From Malachius bipustulatus (lineage: Eukaryota > Arthropoda > Insecta > Coleoptera > Melyridae): a stretch of 64,000 nucleotides of DNA. Positions 1-10,466 of the stretch are shown piece by piece. A program made the position numbers and the translations under genes. The number at the start of each line of letters is the position of its first letter. The stretch's first letter is position 1. The notes under the pieces were generated by a model. It saw only the letters and a program-made list of their open reading frames with translations, made no database searches and was not told the DNA's origin. The stretch spans positions 7,918,437-7,982,436 of the forward strand of contig OU342636.1 of NCBI GenBank assembly GCA_910589415.1. The letters are read 5' to 3'.

Positions 1-47
1 TTTTCAAGTTTACATATTATATACTCTATAATATCTAACGTTTGCAG

Positions 48-405
48 TTGAACTGGACTTCAATCAGGACCATGCCAATTGCGTCAATACATTATGTGAA
101 AAATTTGATGCTTTTTTTGAAAAAATACTAGAACTTCGTAGAACTCAATTACAGGACTCACAACTGATACTTCTGGATTTATTAAGCAGTGGCAACCTAA
201 ATAAAGGTTTGTTTTCTTCTCGAACTTAGTTAAAATAATAATTTGTTAATTAAAATCCTTGTCTATGCTTGTTCTAGATTCTGCAGATAGCATTAAGCTG
301 GCCTTACTTTTTGCTCTAGTTCCGGTGAAAAGTGCCAAAATTAAAACACCCAAACTTTGTTGGAAACCAAGTAGCACAGAAGCTTGTCAAGTTTTCTTTA
401 TATGA
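48..405 (+). CDS. 3' end of an unidentified gene, last two coding exons (48..206, 278..405)
   Basis: The first exon follows an acceptor (tttgcag) and ends at AAAG|GTTTG. The second follows a pyrimidine-rich acceptor (ttgttctag) and ends at TGA (403-405). Joined, the phases agree (G|AT gives Asp) and give about 95 residues without a stop, beginning ELDFNQDH and ending ACQVFFI. The piece is mostly helical in character with a Leu-rich stretch (LILLDLL) and no recognisable domain. A possible poly(A) signal AATAAA lies at 719-724. The gene starts outside the window. It could be a host gene or the C-terminus of a transposon protein; I do not recognise the family. The coding call rests only on splice sites and frame continuity. 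Confidence 0.5.
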
Positions 406-1369
406 CTCACCCTATATAATAATTACATCTTGCAGAAAACCAAATTTTTGTTAATATTTTTCAATTCACAATTTTGTTGATGTTATATGTTGTACTTTTA
501 TAATGAAATGAATTTTCTTTTGTTTATTTATGTATGTAAAGATTTAATTTATCTATTAAATATTTACATAATTTATATGGTTTTTTATTTAAAATTTCAT
601 TTAGTAAATTAAGGCCATAATTGATTTTCGGAACAAAGCATTGGTATTAGATATCAAATATATTTATTTGGGCGAATTAAATTCTCTGCTTTTGGTAAAC
701 TAAATTTGCTATTTCTGCAATAAAGCTTTGTTTGCTTGAAATAAACAAATAAAAGAATTAATTTATCTCAAATAACATTGCATCAGGACCAAGAAGATGA
801 ATGTTTTTTGCAAACTAAAATTTACTTATATCAATCAAAATATATTTGTCTCAATGTAATATAAATTAAAAAGAAACACATAATTTAATAACATGAAAAT
901 TTATTTAATTGCTGTTACTAAACATTTATTTATGATTATTCGACCTAGGTTTTTTATGAAATGATATTTGATTATCTCAACCAAATTAAATAATTGAACG
1001 AACTACATTTGATTTCCATGATTGGAGGTACCGTAAGTGTAAAGACAAACTTTCTTCTTGTGAACAAATGATTTAGTTACGGCAACTAAATACGCTTATA
1101 ACAATCTTGATATCAAGTAATGTTGATTTCAGGCAGGAACAATCTTTATTTGTAAGGAAACAACCATATGTTAAACAAATAAACGCGTAATTGTGAGTTA
1201 AAGAAAACTATATTTGTCCGAATTAAATTTAGTTATCATTTTGTAAAATTTTCGATTAAATGATTTGTTTTAGGAAATTACACATATAATTGTCCTATTT
1301 CAAATAAAGAATTTAATTAAGATAAGCAAGCCTTAATTTCTTCAATCATATTTTTTTTTCAGTGTACAT
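406..1369. other. AT-rich noncoding DNA downstream of the edge gene
   Basis: No convincing reading frame, RNA gene or clear repeat was seen. It probably contains the 3' UTR of the edge gene (AATAAA at 719-724) and then intergenic sequence. Confidence 0.5.
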
Positions 1370-1830
1370 GAAAACTTCTGACACTTGGGCTTTACCACAG
1401 CCATACAGTATTTATTTATTCATTTATTTATATCTAAAAACGGCTTACATGCACCTATTTGAGTTTTTTATGTACTACTCTATGATGCAGATGAAATTTT
1501 TATACAGGGTGATGAAAAATTTGATCATTTTTAACATCCTGTATAAAAATTTCAAAATACATATCATCATAGGATAGTGATAGACATAAAAAGTTAAAAT
1601 AGGTGCATTTATAAGCGGTTTTCTGATATAATGAATCGTTTTCGGTGTAGGTACGCTGTTTTGAAAATGAAAAGTTGCAATTTTGATTTGTTTAAAACTC
1701 AAAAACTAACCAATTTAAACCGCAACTGTAAAAACCAATTTTATTGGATTCTCTCAGCAAATATGAAAACACAAAAATATTCCGGGTGTCTCATTGAAAA
1801 AAATATAGCATTTTGACATAAGTCGAAAAC
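1370..1830. repeat. Partial palindromic element of the CCTGTATAAAAATTTC family
   Basis: Two arms meet around 1525. The left arm holds AAATTTTTATACAGGGTGATG, split across line breaks near 1494, and the right arm holds CCTGTATAAAAATTTC. Outward on both sides are copies of AACGGCTTACATG/TATAAGCGGTTTTC. The same core recurs in both foldbacks at 10.5-12.2 kb, so this is a third, asymmetric member. The right arm appears to run to about 1830 while the left stops near 1370. Confidence 0.6.
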
Positions 1831-1883
1831 TTGATGTTTAATTATTATTGTTACATTTTCATAGTTTTATTGAGCGGAAAAAA

Positions 1884-2131
1884 TACTATACTATTATTCA
1901 TGTAAAACTGCCGCTTTTCCGTACCATAAATTTAATTAGTTTATCAATTTTACTGAAAAGAAAATGTCCGTTTTTAAGTAAGGAAGCGAAAATAAGGATA
2001 TAGAAGGAATATCTTACTGTCTATATTATAAAGAATGAAGTATTTTATGCCACTTATTAGTTTAAGCATGTTTTAGAGCATGGATCCCTTGGCAAAAGCG
2101 GCAGTTTTACGTGATTATTATTATACTATAG
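1884..2131. repeat. Short inverted-repeat element (MITE-like, ~250 bp)
   Basis: The left arm near 1884-1921 (ACTATACTATTATTC, then GTAAAACTGCCGCTTTT) is matched in reverse complement by 2092-2131 (AAAAGCGGCAGTTTTAC, then TATTATACTATAG). Arms are about 38 bp with a noncoding centre. No target duplication was identified. Confidence 0.6.
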
Positions 2132-2258
2132 TTGGCTAATTTAACCAATTTTGTAGATCCAAAAATAACGAAGTTAGCAATAGTGCCGACTTAACTTTGA
2201 TGACCCTGTTATTTAATTATGGCAAAAATTAAATGTTAGATTATGCATAGACTGACTA

Positions 2259-2798
2259 ATAAATCCCACATGGGTTGTCTAGCAAAATCGCGTACCGAAC
2301 CGAGATATTCACCTCTGAAGAAGAATGAAGATGAATTTTTCATATAACAGTCACGCTTTTATTTTTAAATATTTCACCCCCCCCCCCTTATTTATTTGAG
2401 CAGAGAGAAATGGTACATGTATAATTTGTTAATATTGAAAAGCGACTTCTGCTGACGTATTTAGACTTATTTAATTTTTGACGTTTTTGTTTGTTGTAAT
2501 TTTAATTGTTTCAAAATCGATGTAACTACGAAAATGATAACATAAAATGAAAACTTTTTCCTGTTTCTCTAGAAAATGGCTCAACAGACCTAAAATGTAT
2601 AACCATTATTACAACAGGAAGCAGTTTAAGATCTTAATAAATTTGATTTATTTAAGATTTCTCCCTAAAACAATAAGGGGGCCAACATTTAAAAATAAAT
2701 GGGTGACTGTTTATGACAGAAAAATCAATCTTCATTCTTCAGAGATGAATATCTCGGTTAGGTACACGATTTAGCTAGGCAACCCATGTCTGATTTAT
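2259..2798. repeat. Long inverted-repeat (foldback) element, ~540 bp
   Basis: The left arm from 2259 (ATAAATCCCACATGGGTTG) is the imperfect reverse complement of the right arm ending at 2798. Conserved blocks include CCGAGATATTCA with CTCTGAAGAA, and the CAGTCAC block. Similarity runs at least 150 bp inward, past the C11 run at 2378-2389, and may reach the centre. There are no coding features. It abuts the TIR element that starts at 2808. Confidence 0.65.
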
Positions 2799-3506
2799 CA
2801 ATGTATTTGTTACAGTTAAAACCAGTTTTTAGATAGAACGCGTTATCCCTAGTTAGAACTAGTTTTTACTAAATGCCTTTGTTAAAACTAGAATTTACTA
2901 AGGCTTGAAATTTAATATCAGTTAAAACTAGTTCTTACCAGACAAAACGTGTTTTTCCGAAGCAAATCAGTTAAAACTGTTACAACCGAGGTTAAAGTTG
3001 ATCGTACCTTATTCTGATTGGTCGCGAGACGTCTTCTCTGGATATTATCCAGGAAAGGAATTCCAGCTCCAATAGCGTAGTCAAAAAAGAAGTGAGATAT
3101 TCTTTTTTCGTCTGGCTTCCCAGCTGGAATGTCATCTTGGAGAAGGTCACTCTAACCTCTTTACAATCTCTGATTTTTATTTGTGGGATAAGTCATCCCC
3201 TGATTTTACCTGTGATCGTGAGATCAGAGTGAGAGGAAAAAATGTCTGACATAACGGGGGATACCAAACTTCGAACGATACTTTTTCAAAGTTTTGGGAA
3301 TTATTTCGAAAGGAAATAAATTATGGACTTATAATACTGTTCACAAGTGGACGAGAAAATGATCTTCTAAAGGGGAAAAGCATATGCGAGAGGTAGCCGC
3401 ATCTTCTCGCGATTTGGATATGAAACTGGAGAAAAGATGCCTGAGGAGTAAACGTCTAGACACTATGGTGGACACGGCTAAACAAGGGAACTAAGTGACA
3501 ATAATC

Positions 3507-4106
3507 TATAACGAACACCGCTCTGGAAAAATTCTAGTAATTGCTTCTTTAACCTTTAACATTCTAGTCCACGAATTTGCTTGTTTGTTTACATTCTTTT
3601 TTTTATACTGAGTTAGTCAATGACATGTTCGCGACAGTTCCAGTCACATGTCATGTGACACATCGACAGACAGACGTTAGTTCTATGGATTTCTGGAGCG
3701 GGCTCGCCGAACAATCTGACATTTCCAGAATCCATGAATCGACGGCTGGTGCGCCGGTGCGACGTTCGAGAATGTACCTGCTAGAACGGAGTAGAACGTG
3801 ACTACTAATGCGTCGGGGGACTATATAAGGACAGCCTGCGGTTGCGTGGAAAGTAGTAGTATCCTGAACGTGAAACAGTGAAGACTGAAGTATAGACAGA
3901 GCAGAAGTGAAGTGTGAAGTAAGGGAGCCAGTAGTGACAGATAGAAAGAATAGACAAGTGCAAGGTGCAAGTAGTAGTGTTGTAGTCAGCTGTTTGTGTT
4001 TTGATTATTTAGAAGAATAATAATTAGAGGTTATAATTTGGATTAGTGAATAAAGTAATTTGTAAGACTTTTTGGTGGTGATTTATTTATTGCGAGACCC
4101 GTAACA
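3507..4106 (+). repeat. 5' LTR of the gypsy element
   Basis: It begins TATAACGAACACC and ends GACCCGTAACA. It contains a TATA box CTATATAAGG (3821-3830), so transcription probably starts near 3850, and a poly(A) signal AATAAA (4049-4054), which places R and U5 at the right end. It is identical to the 3' LTR except for one T in the run at 3597-3604. Confidence 0.93.
3722..3830 (+). promoter_or_regulatory. U3 promoter: TATA box with heat-shock-element-like motifs
   Basis: Upstream of TATATAA (3822-3828) are two nTTCnnGAAn pairs, TTCcaGAA at 3723-3730 and TTCgaGAA at 3765-3772. Two more GAA words follow 10 bp apart (3784 and 3794, in AGAACGGAGTAGAACG). Paired inverted GAA units are the core of HSF sites. 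The TATA box is a confident call; heat-shock control is inferred from motif spacing only. The same promoter is in the 3' LTR. Confidence 0.45.
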
Positions 4107-4108
4107 AC

Positions 4109-4126
4109 TGGTGTCAGAAGCGGGAT
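4109..4126 (+). other. Primer-binding site, tRNA-Leu type
   Basis: TGGTGTCAGAAGCGGGAT lies 2 nt after the 5' LTR. It complements the 3' end of animal tRNA-Leu (CCA plus the acceptor stem TCTGACA), with one mismatch against the usual TGGTGTCAGAAGTGGGAT. It would prime minus-strand DNA synthesis. Confidence 0.85.
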
Positions 4127-4156
4127 ACGGATTCCAGCGAGAAGATTAATTAGTTA

Positions 4157-5482
4157 ATGGGTAGATTAAGAAGTGGAAAGGAAATAGGAAGCGACAAAAT
4201 GTCTGAGAAAATGTTGGAGGATATGATGTTACTGCTCAAAAACGGCCAGGAGGAGCAGAAAAATATCATGAAGAAGCTTGAAGACGGCCAGGAGGAGCAG
4301 AAAAATATTGTGAAGAAGCTCGAAGAAAGTGAAGAGAAGCTGCTGCAACAACAAAAACATAGCGAAGAAAAACTGATGCAACAGCAGAAGGATAGTGAGG
4401 AGCAGCTGCTAAAAGTTATCCTGCAGCAAAGAGACGATTACGTGTGTGGACTAAATAAAGTGAAACAAGACATTGACAGTGTTCGCGATGAAGTCGGTGG
4501 TGTTCGCGATGAAGTGAAATTGGTAGAAAATCGAGTAGAACGGAAAACGAAACTGCTGGTAGAGGAGATCGAGAATAAACTCAGAACTCTCGAAAGTTCT
4601 GAGGTAAAGCATTCTTCGTGTGCCGTACCGACTAGCAGTTTTGGCGCGAAAGTGAAACCACCAGCATACGACGGAACAACTCCCTGGACTGCGTACAAGA
4701 TGCAGTTTCAGGCTGCATGCATGGCCAACGGGTGGAACGACGCAGAGAAGGCAACGGCACTGGTTCTTGCTCTTCGGGGGCAAGCTGTGGACATGCTGCA
4801 AACACTGCCGGTAGAACTGCACTCGAATTACAACCAATTGAGTGCAGCATTAGAACTTCGGTTCGGCAATCGCCATATGGAGCAGGTGTTCCAAAATCAG
4901 TTAATGAGCAGAGTGCAGAAGCCGAACGAGTCGCTACAGGAGTTCGAAGCTGATGTCAACAGGATTGTCCATCAAGCCTACCCAGACTCGCCGCAGAACT
5001 TCAAGGAACAACTAGCCTCGCAAACCTTTGTCAACGGGATACGAGACACTGAAATACAGAAGATCCTGCGCATGTCACATTTGACAAAGTCCAGCGAAGC
5101 GTTAGTTAGAGCGCTGGAGATAGACGCAGCAATCAAGGCGTCCAATGGTAGGAACTTCTCCAAGGTACGAGCAGTGACAATCAATGAAGAAAAAGAAGAG
5201 GATGTGACTACCATATTGGAAAGGCTGAGTAAAATGATGGTGGATAAGATCTCTGAGCAGTTGAATGATGGGAAAAGAGGTTGGACTCCAAGGAGGGACG
5301 AAAACAGGAAGCAGTGCTACCGTTGTGGATCCAGTTCACATTTTATACGTGACTGTAAAGTTGGTGAGACTCCGAGACGTGGTGGATCCCTGGAACGAAG
5401 ACCAGGCAGGGACAGGAGCGGGAGCAGAGAGAGAAGTGTCTCTCGAGAACGGGAAGCTCCCCGTCGACGACAGGAAAACTAA
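4157..5482 (+). CDS. gag: Gag polyprotein of the gypsy element
   Basis: 441 residues starting at the first ATG after the primer-binding site. Residues about 15-140 are a highly charged coiled coil with short internal repeats (NGQEEQKNI/DGQEEQKNI, and QQ-K-SEE blocks), followed by a retrotransposon capsid-like region (TPWTAYKMQFQAA to about 330). One CCHC zinc knuckle lies at residues 387-400 (CYRC, then H and C), followed by a basic Arg/Ser-rich tail. Gag packages the element RNA in virus-like particles. The stop TAA at 5480-5482 is preceded by a possible slippery heptamer. Pol is in the -1 frame. Confidence 0.92.
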   Translation: MGRLRSGKEIGSDKMSEKMLEDMMLLLKNGQEEQKNIMKKLEDGQEEQKNIVKKLEESEEKLLQQQKHSEEKLMQQQKDSEEQLLKVILQQRDDYVCGLNKVKQDIDSVRDEVGGVRDEVKLVENRVERKTKLLVEEIENKLRTLESSEVKHSSCAVPTSSFGAKVKPPAYDGTTPWTAYKMQFQAACMANGWNDAEKATALVLALRGQAVDMLQTLPVELHSNYNQLSAALELRFGNRHMEQVFQNQLMSRVQKPNESLQEFEADVNRIVHQAYPDSPQNFKEQLASQTFVNGIRDTEIQKILRMSHLTKSSEALVRALEIDAAIKASNGRNFSKVRAVTINEEKEEDVTTILERLSKMMVDKISEQLNDGKRGWTPRRDENRKQCYRCGSSSHFIRDCKVGETPRRGGSLERRPGRDRSGSRERSVSREREAPRRRQEN

Positions 5483-8400
5483 CTTCAGCCAGTGTGAAGG
5501 GGCGAATTCTGGCTGACAACAACAAGGCCCCCAAGATCGTTTCCATCCGAACACTCCAACGCCACGTAGACAGCCTAGCCGTTGAAGGGCAGATAAATGG
5601 GAAATCTGTTGCCATGGTACTCGACACCGGATCATCGATCTCGTTAGTAAGAAAGGACATCGTCAGTCCTGCTGTAATTCGTCATCCATCGAGACGGGTC
5701 CAGTTGAAGACAGCGACAGGTGAAATCGCAGATATCATCGGCGAAGTAGATGGCCGAATCCAGCTTGGAGCCCTGGAACTGCGTCATACGGTTGTGGTAG
5801 CCAAGATTGAAGACGAATTTATCCTGGGACTAGACATCATTCAACAGCATGGACTGCGAATTGATCCGAAACAAGGTATCCTGAGATTGGGTGAAGAAGA
5901 CTTGGTACTGAGCTCTAGAAAATCACAGAAGGTAATGACGAGACTCATTGCGAGTTCAACGACCACCATCCGAGGGTTCAGCGAGCAGATAGTCCCGGCC
6001 AGACTGGAAGCAGATCTTGGAAGCTGCGTTGGGTTAGTCGAGCCATCCCCAGACAGTAATAAGAACCTGATAATAGCCAAGACGTTAGTCAACACTAGCC
6101 GAGAGATTCCTGTACGTGTTGCAAATGTGTTTTCTGGCAGCGCTAGGATCAAGGAAGGTGATGTACTTGGAATTTGCGTACCAGTCAAGAAGATCAGCTG
6201 TTGCGAGAAGATGGAGGGCAAGGAGAAGGCAGATACAAGAAAGATGAAGTTTGTCCTGCCGGAAGTTGACTTCGAAGAACTGTCAAAAGACGAGACAAAG
6301 TTGGCGAAAGAATTTTTGAAGAGGAACCAAGACGTTTTCGCAACAGGGAACATCAAGTTAGGCAGAACGGACATTGTGCAACACCGAATAAATACAGGCG
6401 ACACCCAACCAATAAGACAAGCCCCAAGAAGACTGCCGATTGCGAAACAAGAAGAGGTATCAACCATGCTGGACCAGATGCTGAAAGACGGAGTTATTGA
6501 GGAATCCAACAGCCCGTGGTCATCGCCAGTCGTGTTAGTAACCAAGAAGGATGGAACAACAAGGTTTTGCGTCGACTATAGGAAGTTGAACGATGTTACG
6601 AAGAAGGACAGCTACCCGCTACCAAGAATCGACGACATTTTATGTACCTTGTCTGGCTCAACCTGGTTCTCAACCTTGGACCTGAAGAGCGGTTACTGGC
6701 AGGTTGGCATGCACCCAAATGACAAAGAGAAAACTGTGTTTTCTACTGGCACGGGTCTGTACAATTTTAAGGTTATGCCATTTGGTCTCTGCAACGCGCC
6801 AGCCACCTTTGAAAGACTGATGGAGATGGTACTCCGAGGGCTGACCTGGAAAACATGCCTAGTATACCTGGACGATGTCATGGTTATGGGTTCCACTTTC
6901 CAAAATCACATCGACAACCTTCAGGAAATTTTCGATCGATTCAGAACTGCCAACCTGAAGCTGAATCCAGAAAAATGTTCGCTATTTAAGAAGAAGGTTG
7001 AGTTTTTGGGACATACCGTAACTTCTGAAGGAATCCAGACCAGCGACAGCAAAGTAGCATCGATTCGTGATTGGCCGACTCCTAAGGACAGACACGAAGT
7101 CCGAAGTTTCCTGGGTCTTTGTACATACTACCGAAGATTTGTCAAGAAATTTGCAGATGTAGCAGCTCCGCTCCATAAGCTCACCGAATTGAAGACGCCT
7201 TTCATCTGGGATGCCAAGTGTGAAGACGCTTTCCGAAGACTAAAAAAGGCTTTGATTTCTAGTCCGACCCTGTCATATCCTCAAAGAGAAGGAAAGTACG
7301 TACTTGATACTGACGCAAGTAATATCGGGATAGGTGCTGTTTTATCGCAAGTCCAAGAGGGAGAAGAGCGAGTCATCGAGTACTACAGCAAGACCTTGAC
7401 AAAGCCTGAGAGGAACTACTGTACCACCAGGAAAGAATTACTGGCGATAATCAAATCGGTGGAGCATTTTAAAAATTATCTGCATGGGAAGGAATTCCTG
7501 ATCAGAACAGATCACGGCGCGCTCACCTGGCTGATGAAGATGAAGAACGTAGAGGGTCAGACTGCTAGGTGGATAGAACGACTACAGCAGTTCAACTTCA
7601 AAATAAAACATCGTGCAGGCAGATTACACCATAACGCTGATGCACTATCAAGGAGGCCATGCGTGAAATGCTCACATTGTGAGCGGATTGAGGATAGCCA
7701 GAAGGAAGAGTGCGTTCGAAGGATCGTGATCAATGCAGATATAGGATGGACGATAGAAGCATGCAGGAAAGAGCAAGAAAAAGACGAAGACATCGGAGAC
7801 ATTTTAAAACGTAAAGAAGAGAATGGACCGAGACCAACGTGGGCAGAGGTTTCTCCACGTAGCCCAGAATATAAAGCTCTATGGTCACAATGGGAGTCGC
7901 TGCAAATCGAAAATGGTCTGCTGAAGAGAGCCTGGGAGAGTGCCGACGGAAAGAAGATCGTCATGCAGTTGGTGGTTCCAAGGAGTAAAGTTCCGAAGAT
8001 TCTCGAAGTAATCCATGGAGGTACATCAGGAGCTCACTTCGGAGTGAACAAAACACTAGCGAAAGTTCGAGAGAGGTTCTACTGGGTGAACTGCAAGGAC
8101 GATGTCGAAGCCTGGTGCCGTAAGTGCGAGAAATGTGCTGCAAGCAAGGGCCCAAGCAGAAGACTGACAGGCGCTATGAAGCAGTACAACGTTGGAGCCC
8201 CATTCGAGAGGATAGCCATAGATGTAGCAGGTCCTTTTCCAATCAGCGACAGCGGCAATCGCTTTATCCTGGTTGCCATGGATTATTTCAGCAAGTGGCC
8301 TGAAGCATACGCCATACCGAACCAAGAAGCTGCTACAGTTGCGAGAGTCTTGGTGGATAATTTGATTAGCAGATTTGGCGTACCTTTAGAGTTGCATTCC

Positions 8401-9057
8401 GATCAAGGACGAAACTTTGAATCCCAAGTTTTCGCAGAAATGTGTAAACTGCTCGGGATAAACAAGACAAGGACTACACCTCTCCATCCACAATCTGACG
8501 GTATGGTAGAACGGTTTAATCGAACAATGGAGGAACATCTGTCGAAGGTGGTGAGCAATAATCAGCGAGACTGGGACCAGTACCTGCCTTTGTTGCTGAT
8601 GTCGTACAGGGCAGCCATCCATGAGACTACAGGGCAGACACCAGCCAAAGTTGTATTCGGTAAGGAGATTCGGCTACCCTGTGATTTGGTGTACGGTTCA
8701 CCAAGCAGTCCACCATCGGAGATCAGAAATTATGTCGACGAATTAAGAAACTCCATGGCAGAAGTGCATTCCCTAGTCAGGAGGAAGATCAAGTTGGCCA
8801 GCGACCGAATGAAGGCGAGGTACGACTTGAAGGCAAACTCCGGCGGCTTCACAGAAGGAGACAAAGTGTGGTTTTATAATCCAACTAGGAAGAAGGGTTT
8901 GTCGCCTAAGTTTATGCCATCCTGGGAAGGGCCTTACACAATTATTAAAAGGATAAACGACGTGGTGTATAGGATACAGCGGAGCGGAGCCCCCAAGTGC
9001 AAGATGAAGGTAGTCCACCTGAATCGTCTGGCACCCTACTGTGGAGACAGCGAATAA
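5368..9057 (+). CDS. pol: Pol polyprotein (protease, RT, RNase H, integrase) of the gypsy element
   Basis: Open in frame from 5368 to the stop ending at 9057, overlapping gag by about 115 nt. There is no ATG near the start, so expression probably uses frameshifting. Counting residues from 5494: protease DTGS at 44-47; RT with FCVDYRKL near 358 and YLDD near 457; RNase H DTDAS near 604; integrase zinc finger H-H-C-C near 840-878; catalytic D910, D970 and E1006 (35 residues between D970 and E1006, so DD35E); and a C-terminal GPY-type segment near 1155. Every key residue I could check is present and there is no frameshift or stop, so it looks functional. Confidence 0.93.
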   Translation, partial: DSETWWIPGTKTRQGQEREQREKCLSRTGSSPSTTGKLTSASVKGRILADNNKAPKIVSIRTLQRHVDSLAVEGQINGKSVAMVLDTGSSISLVRKDIVSPAVIRHPSRRVQLKTATGEIADIIGEVDGRIQLGALELRHTVVVAKIEDEFILGLDIIQQHGLRIDPKQGILRLGEEDLVLSSRKSQKVMTRLIASSTTTIRGFSEQIVPARLEADLGSCVGLVEPSPDSNKNLIIAKTLVNTSREIPVRVANVFSGSARIKEGDVLGICVPVKKISCCEKMEGKEKADTRKMKFVLPEVDFEELSKDETKLAKEFLKRNQDVFATGNIKLGRTDIVQHRINTGDTQPIRQAPRRLPIAKQEEVSTMLDQMLKDGVIEESNSPWSSPVVLVTKKDGTTRFCVDYRKLNDVTKKDSYPLPRIDDILCTLSGSTWFSTLDLKSGYWQVGMHPNDKEKTVFSTGTGLYNFKVMPFGLCNAPATFERLMEMVLRGLTWKTCLVYLDDVMVMGSTFQNHIDNLQEIFDRFRTANLKLNPEKCSLFKKKVEFLGHTVTSEGIQTSDSKVASIRDWPTPKDRHEVRSFLGLCTYYRRFVKKFADVAAPLHKLTELKTPFIWDAKCEDAFRRLKKALISSPTLSYPQREGKYVLDTDASNIGIGAVLSQVQEGEERVIEYYSKTLTKPERNYCTTRKELLAIIKSVEHFKNYLHGKEFLIRTDHGALTWLMKMKNVEGQTARWIERLQQFNFKIKHRAGRLHHNADALSRRPCVKCSHCERIEDSQKEECVRRIVINADIGWTIEACRKEQEKDEDIGDILKRKEENGPRPTWAEVSPRSPEYKALWSQWESLQIENGLLKRAWESADGKKIVMQLVVPRSKVPKILEVIHGGTSGAHFGVNKTLAKVRERFYWVNCKDDVEAWCRKCEKCAASKGPSRRLTGAMKQYNVGAPFERIAIDVAGPFPISDSGNRFILVAMDYFSKWPEAYAIPNQEAATVARVLVDNLISRFGVPLELHSDQGRNFESQVFAEMCKLLGINKTRTTPLHPQSDGMVERFNRTMEEHLSKVVSNNQRDWDQYLPLLLMSYRAAIHETTGQTPAKVVFGKEIRLPCDLVYGSPSSPPSEIRNYVDELRNSMAEVHSLVRRKIKLASDRMKARYDLKANSGGFTEGDKVWFYNPTRKKGLSPKFMPSWEGPYTIIKRINDVVYRIQRSGAPKCKMKVVHLNRLAPYCGDSE
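5473..5479 (+). promoter_or_regulatory. Candidate -1 frameshift heptamer GGAAAAC at the gag stop
   Basis: G GAA AAC is read in the gag frame immediately before UAA. The pol frame is -1 relative to gag and is open from 5368, so a slip anywhere in 5368-5482 would join them. The pattern resembles the known G-GAU-UUA type site, being N-XXY-YYZ with an imperfect first triplet, but it is not a canonical heptamer. No pseudoknot was checked. Confidence 0.4.
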
Positions 9058-9084
9058 GTCCGTTCGAGCGGGACGCTCGAAAAT

Positions 9085-9094
9085 AGAAAGGGGG
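9085..9094 (+). other. Polypurine tract
   Basis: AGAAAGGGGG lies 3 nt upstream of the 3' LTR. This is the expected plus-strand primer of a Ty3/gypsy element. Confidence 0.8.
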
Positions 9095-9097
9095 CAG

Positions 9098-9696
9098 TAT
9101 AACGAACACCGCTCTGGAAAAATTCTAGTAATTGCTTCTTTAACCTTTAACATTCTAGTCCACGAATTTGCTTGTTTGTTTACATTCTTTTTTTATACTG
9201 AGTTAGTCAATGACATGTTCGCGACAGTTCCAGTCACATGTCATGTGACACATCGACAGACAGACGTTAGTTCTATGGATTTCTGGAGCGGGCTCGCCGA
9301 ACAATCTGACATTTCCAGAATCCATGAATCGACGGCTGGTGCGCCGGTGCGACGTTCGAGAATGTACCTGCTAGAACGGAGTAGAACGTGACTACTAATG
9401 CGTCGGGGGACTATATAAGGACAGCCTGCGGTTGCGTGGAAAGTAGTAGTATCCTGAACGTGAAACAGTGAAGACTGAAGTATAGACAGAGCAGAAGTGA
9501 AGTGTGAAGTAAGGGAGCCAGTAGTGACAGATAGAAAGAATAGACAAGTGCAAGGTGCAAGTAGTAGTGTTGTAGTCAGCTGTTTGTGTTTTGATTATTT
9601 AGAAGAATAATAATTAGAGGTTATAATTTGGATTAGTGAATAAAGTAATTTGTAAGACTTTTTGGTGGTGATTTATTTATTGCGAGACCCGTAACA
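9098..9696 (+). repeat. 3' LTR of the gypsy element
   Basis: Same sequence as the 5' LTR minus one T. It carries the AATAAA at 9639-9644 that would end the transcript, and is followed by the second copy of the 4-bp target duplication aatc (9697-9700). Confidence 0.93.
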
Positions 9697-10466
9697 AATC
9701 CATGCACGAAAAACGCCTTTAGGAACACTCATGCTGATCGCAAACGATTGTCTTTAAAAAATAGTTTAGGCAACAGACAAAAACTTAACCCTCATATCAC
9801 GAATTGGGCTGTCTTCTCTGCATCCTCGAATACTTAAGATACGAGTAATACATTTTCTCTAACGTTTTTATTTTACACTAAACCGGTTGACGCAAAGAAA
9901 ACTTATTTTTCAACGGAGTGCACCATCTTCCATTTCAGATTTTGACCCTTTTCCTAGTATAAAGACCTCAAAGTTTTAACAAATGTGAGTCGACAAGAAG
10001 TAGTGGCATCCTAATTTACCTTTGTGAACGGTTGCTAAGGAAGCTAGCAGCCATAGGAACAGGCCATTTATCCGCTGCGTATATGCAAGAAAGGATGTAT
10101 GTCAAAAAAGTGTCTGCAAGAAAAATCTGTACCTTTGTAACTCACAATGCCACGATAGTTTGTCTTGCAATAACAAGTAGATCCTCATCCTTTTTTAAGT
10201 TTAGGGTTGTTTGATTATTTTTTATTGTATGTTGACCAATGCGTGCCTTAACAATGTTCCTTTTTTAAATTTTATCACTAGTTTCTCTAGTGTTATAGTT
10301 TTAACTAAAGCTCGGAGTAACAACTAGTTTTATCTGAAAATCAAATATTATATCAGTGGTAAATTCTAGTTTTGACTAGCTATTCCTAGTTTTAACAAAG
10401 CCATTTAGTAAAAACGAGTTTTAACTAGGGAAAACTAGTTCTAACGGAAAACGGGTTTTAACTGTA

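Larger units (their letters stand above)
3507..9696 (+). mobile_element. Complete Ty3/gypsy LTR retrotransposon, ~6.2 kb
   Basis: Two LTRs (600 and 599 bp) flank gag and pol, with a primer-binding site, a polypurine tract and a 4-bp target duplication aatc (3503-3506 and 9697-9700). The LTRs differ only by one T in a run (8 versus 7), so the insertion is recent. Both ORFs are open. There is no env-like third ORF. Domain order protease-RT-RNase H-integrase is that of Ty3/gypsy. It landed inside the TIR element at 2808..10469. Confidence 0.95.

Noticed and set aside
3577..3801. Open frame inside both LTRs (about 74 codons)
   Set aside because: It lies in U3, has no protein features, and recurs only because the LTRs are identical.
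5336..9153. Antisense open frames across gag-pol, up to 234 codons
   Set aside because: Shadows of the coding frame with no family features.
9041..9391. Open frame crossing the pol stop, the polypurine tract and the 3' LTR as a possible env
   Set aside because: Too short, different frame, no signal peptide or membrane segment; it is chance read-through into U3.
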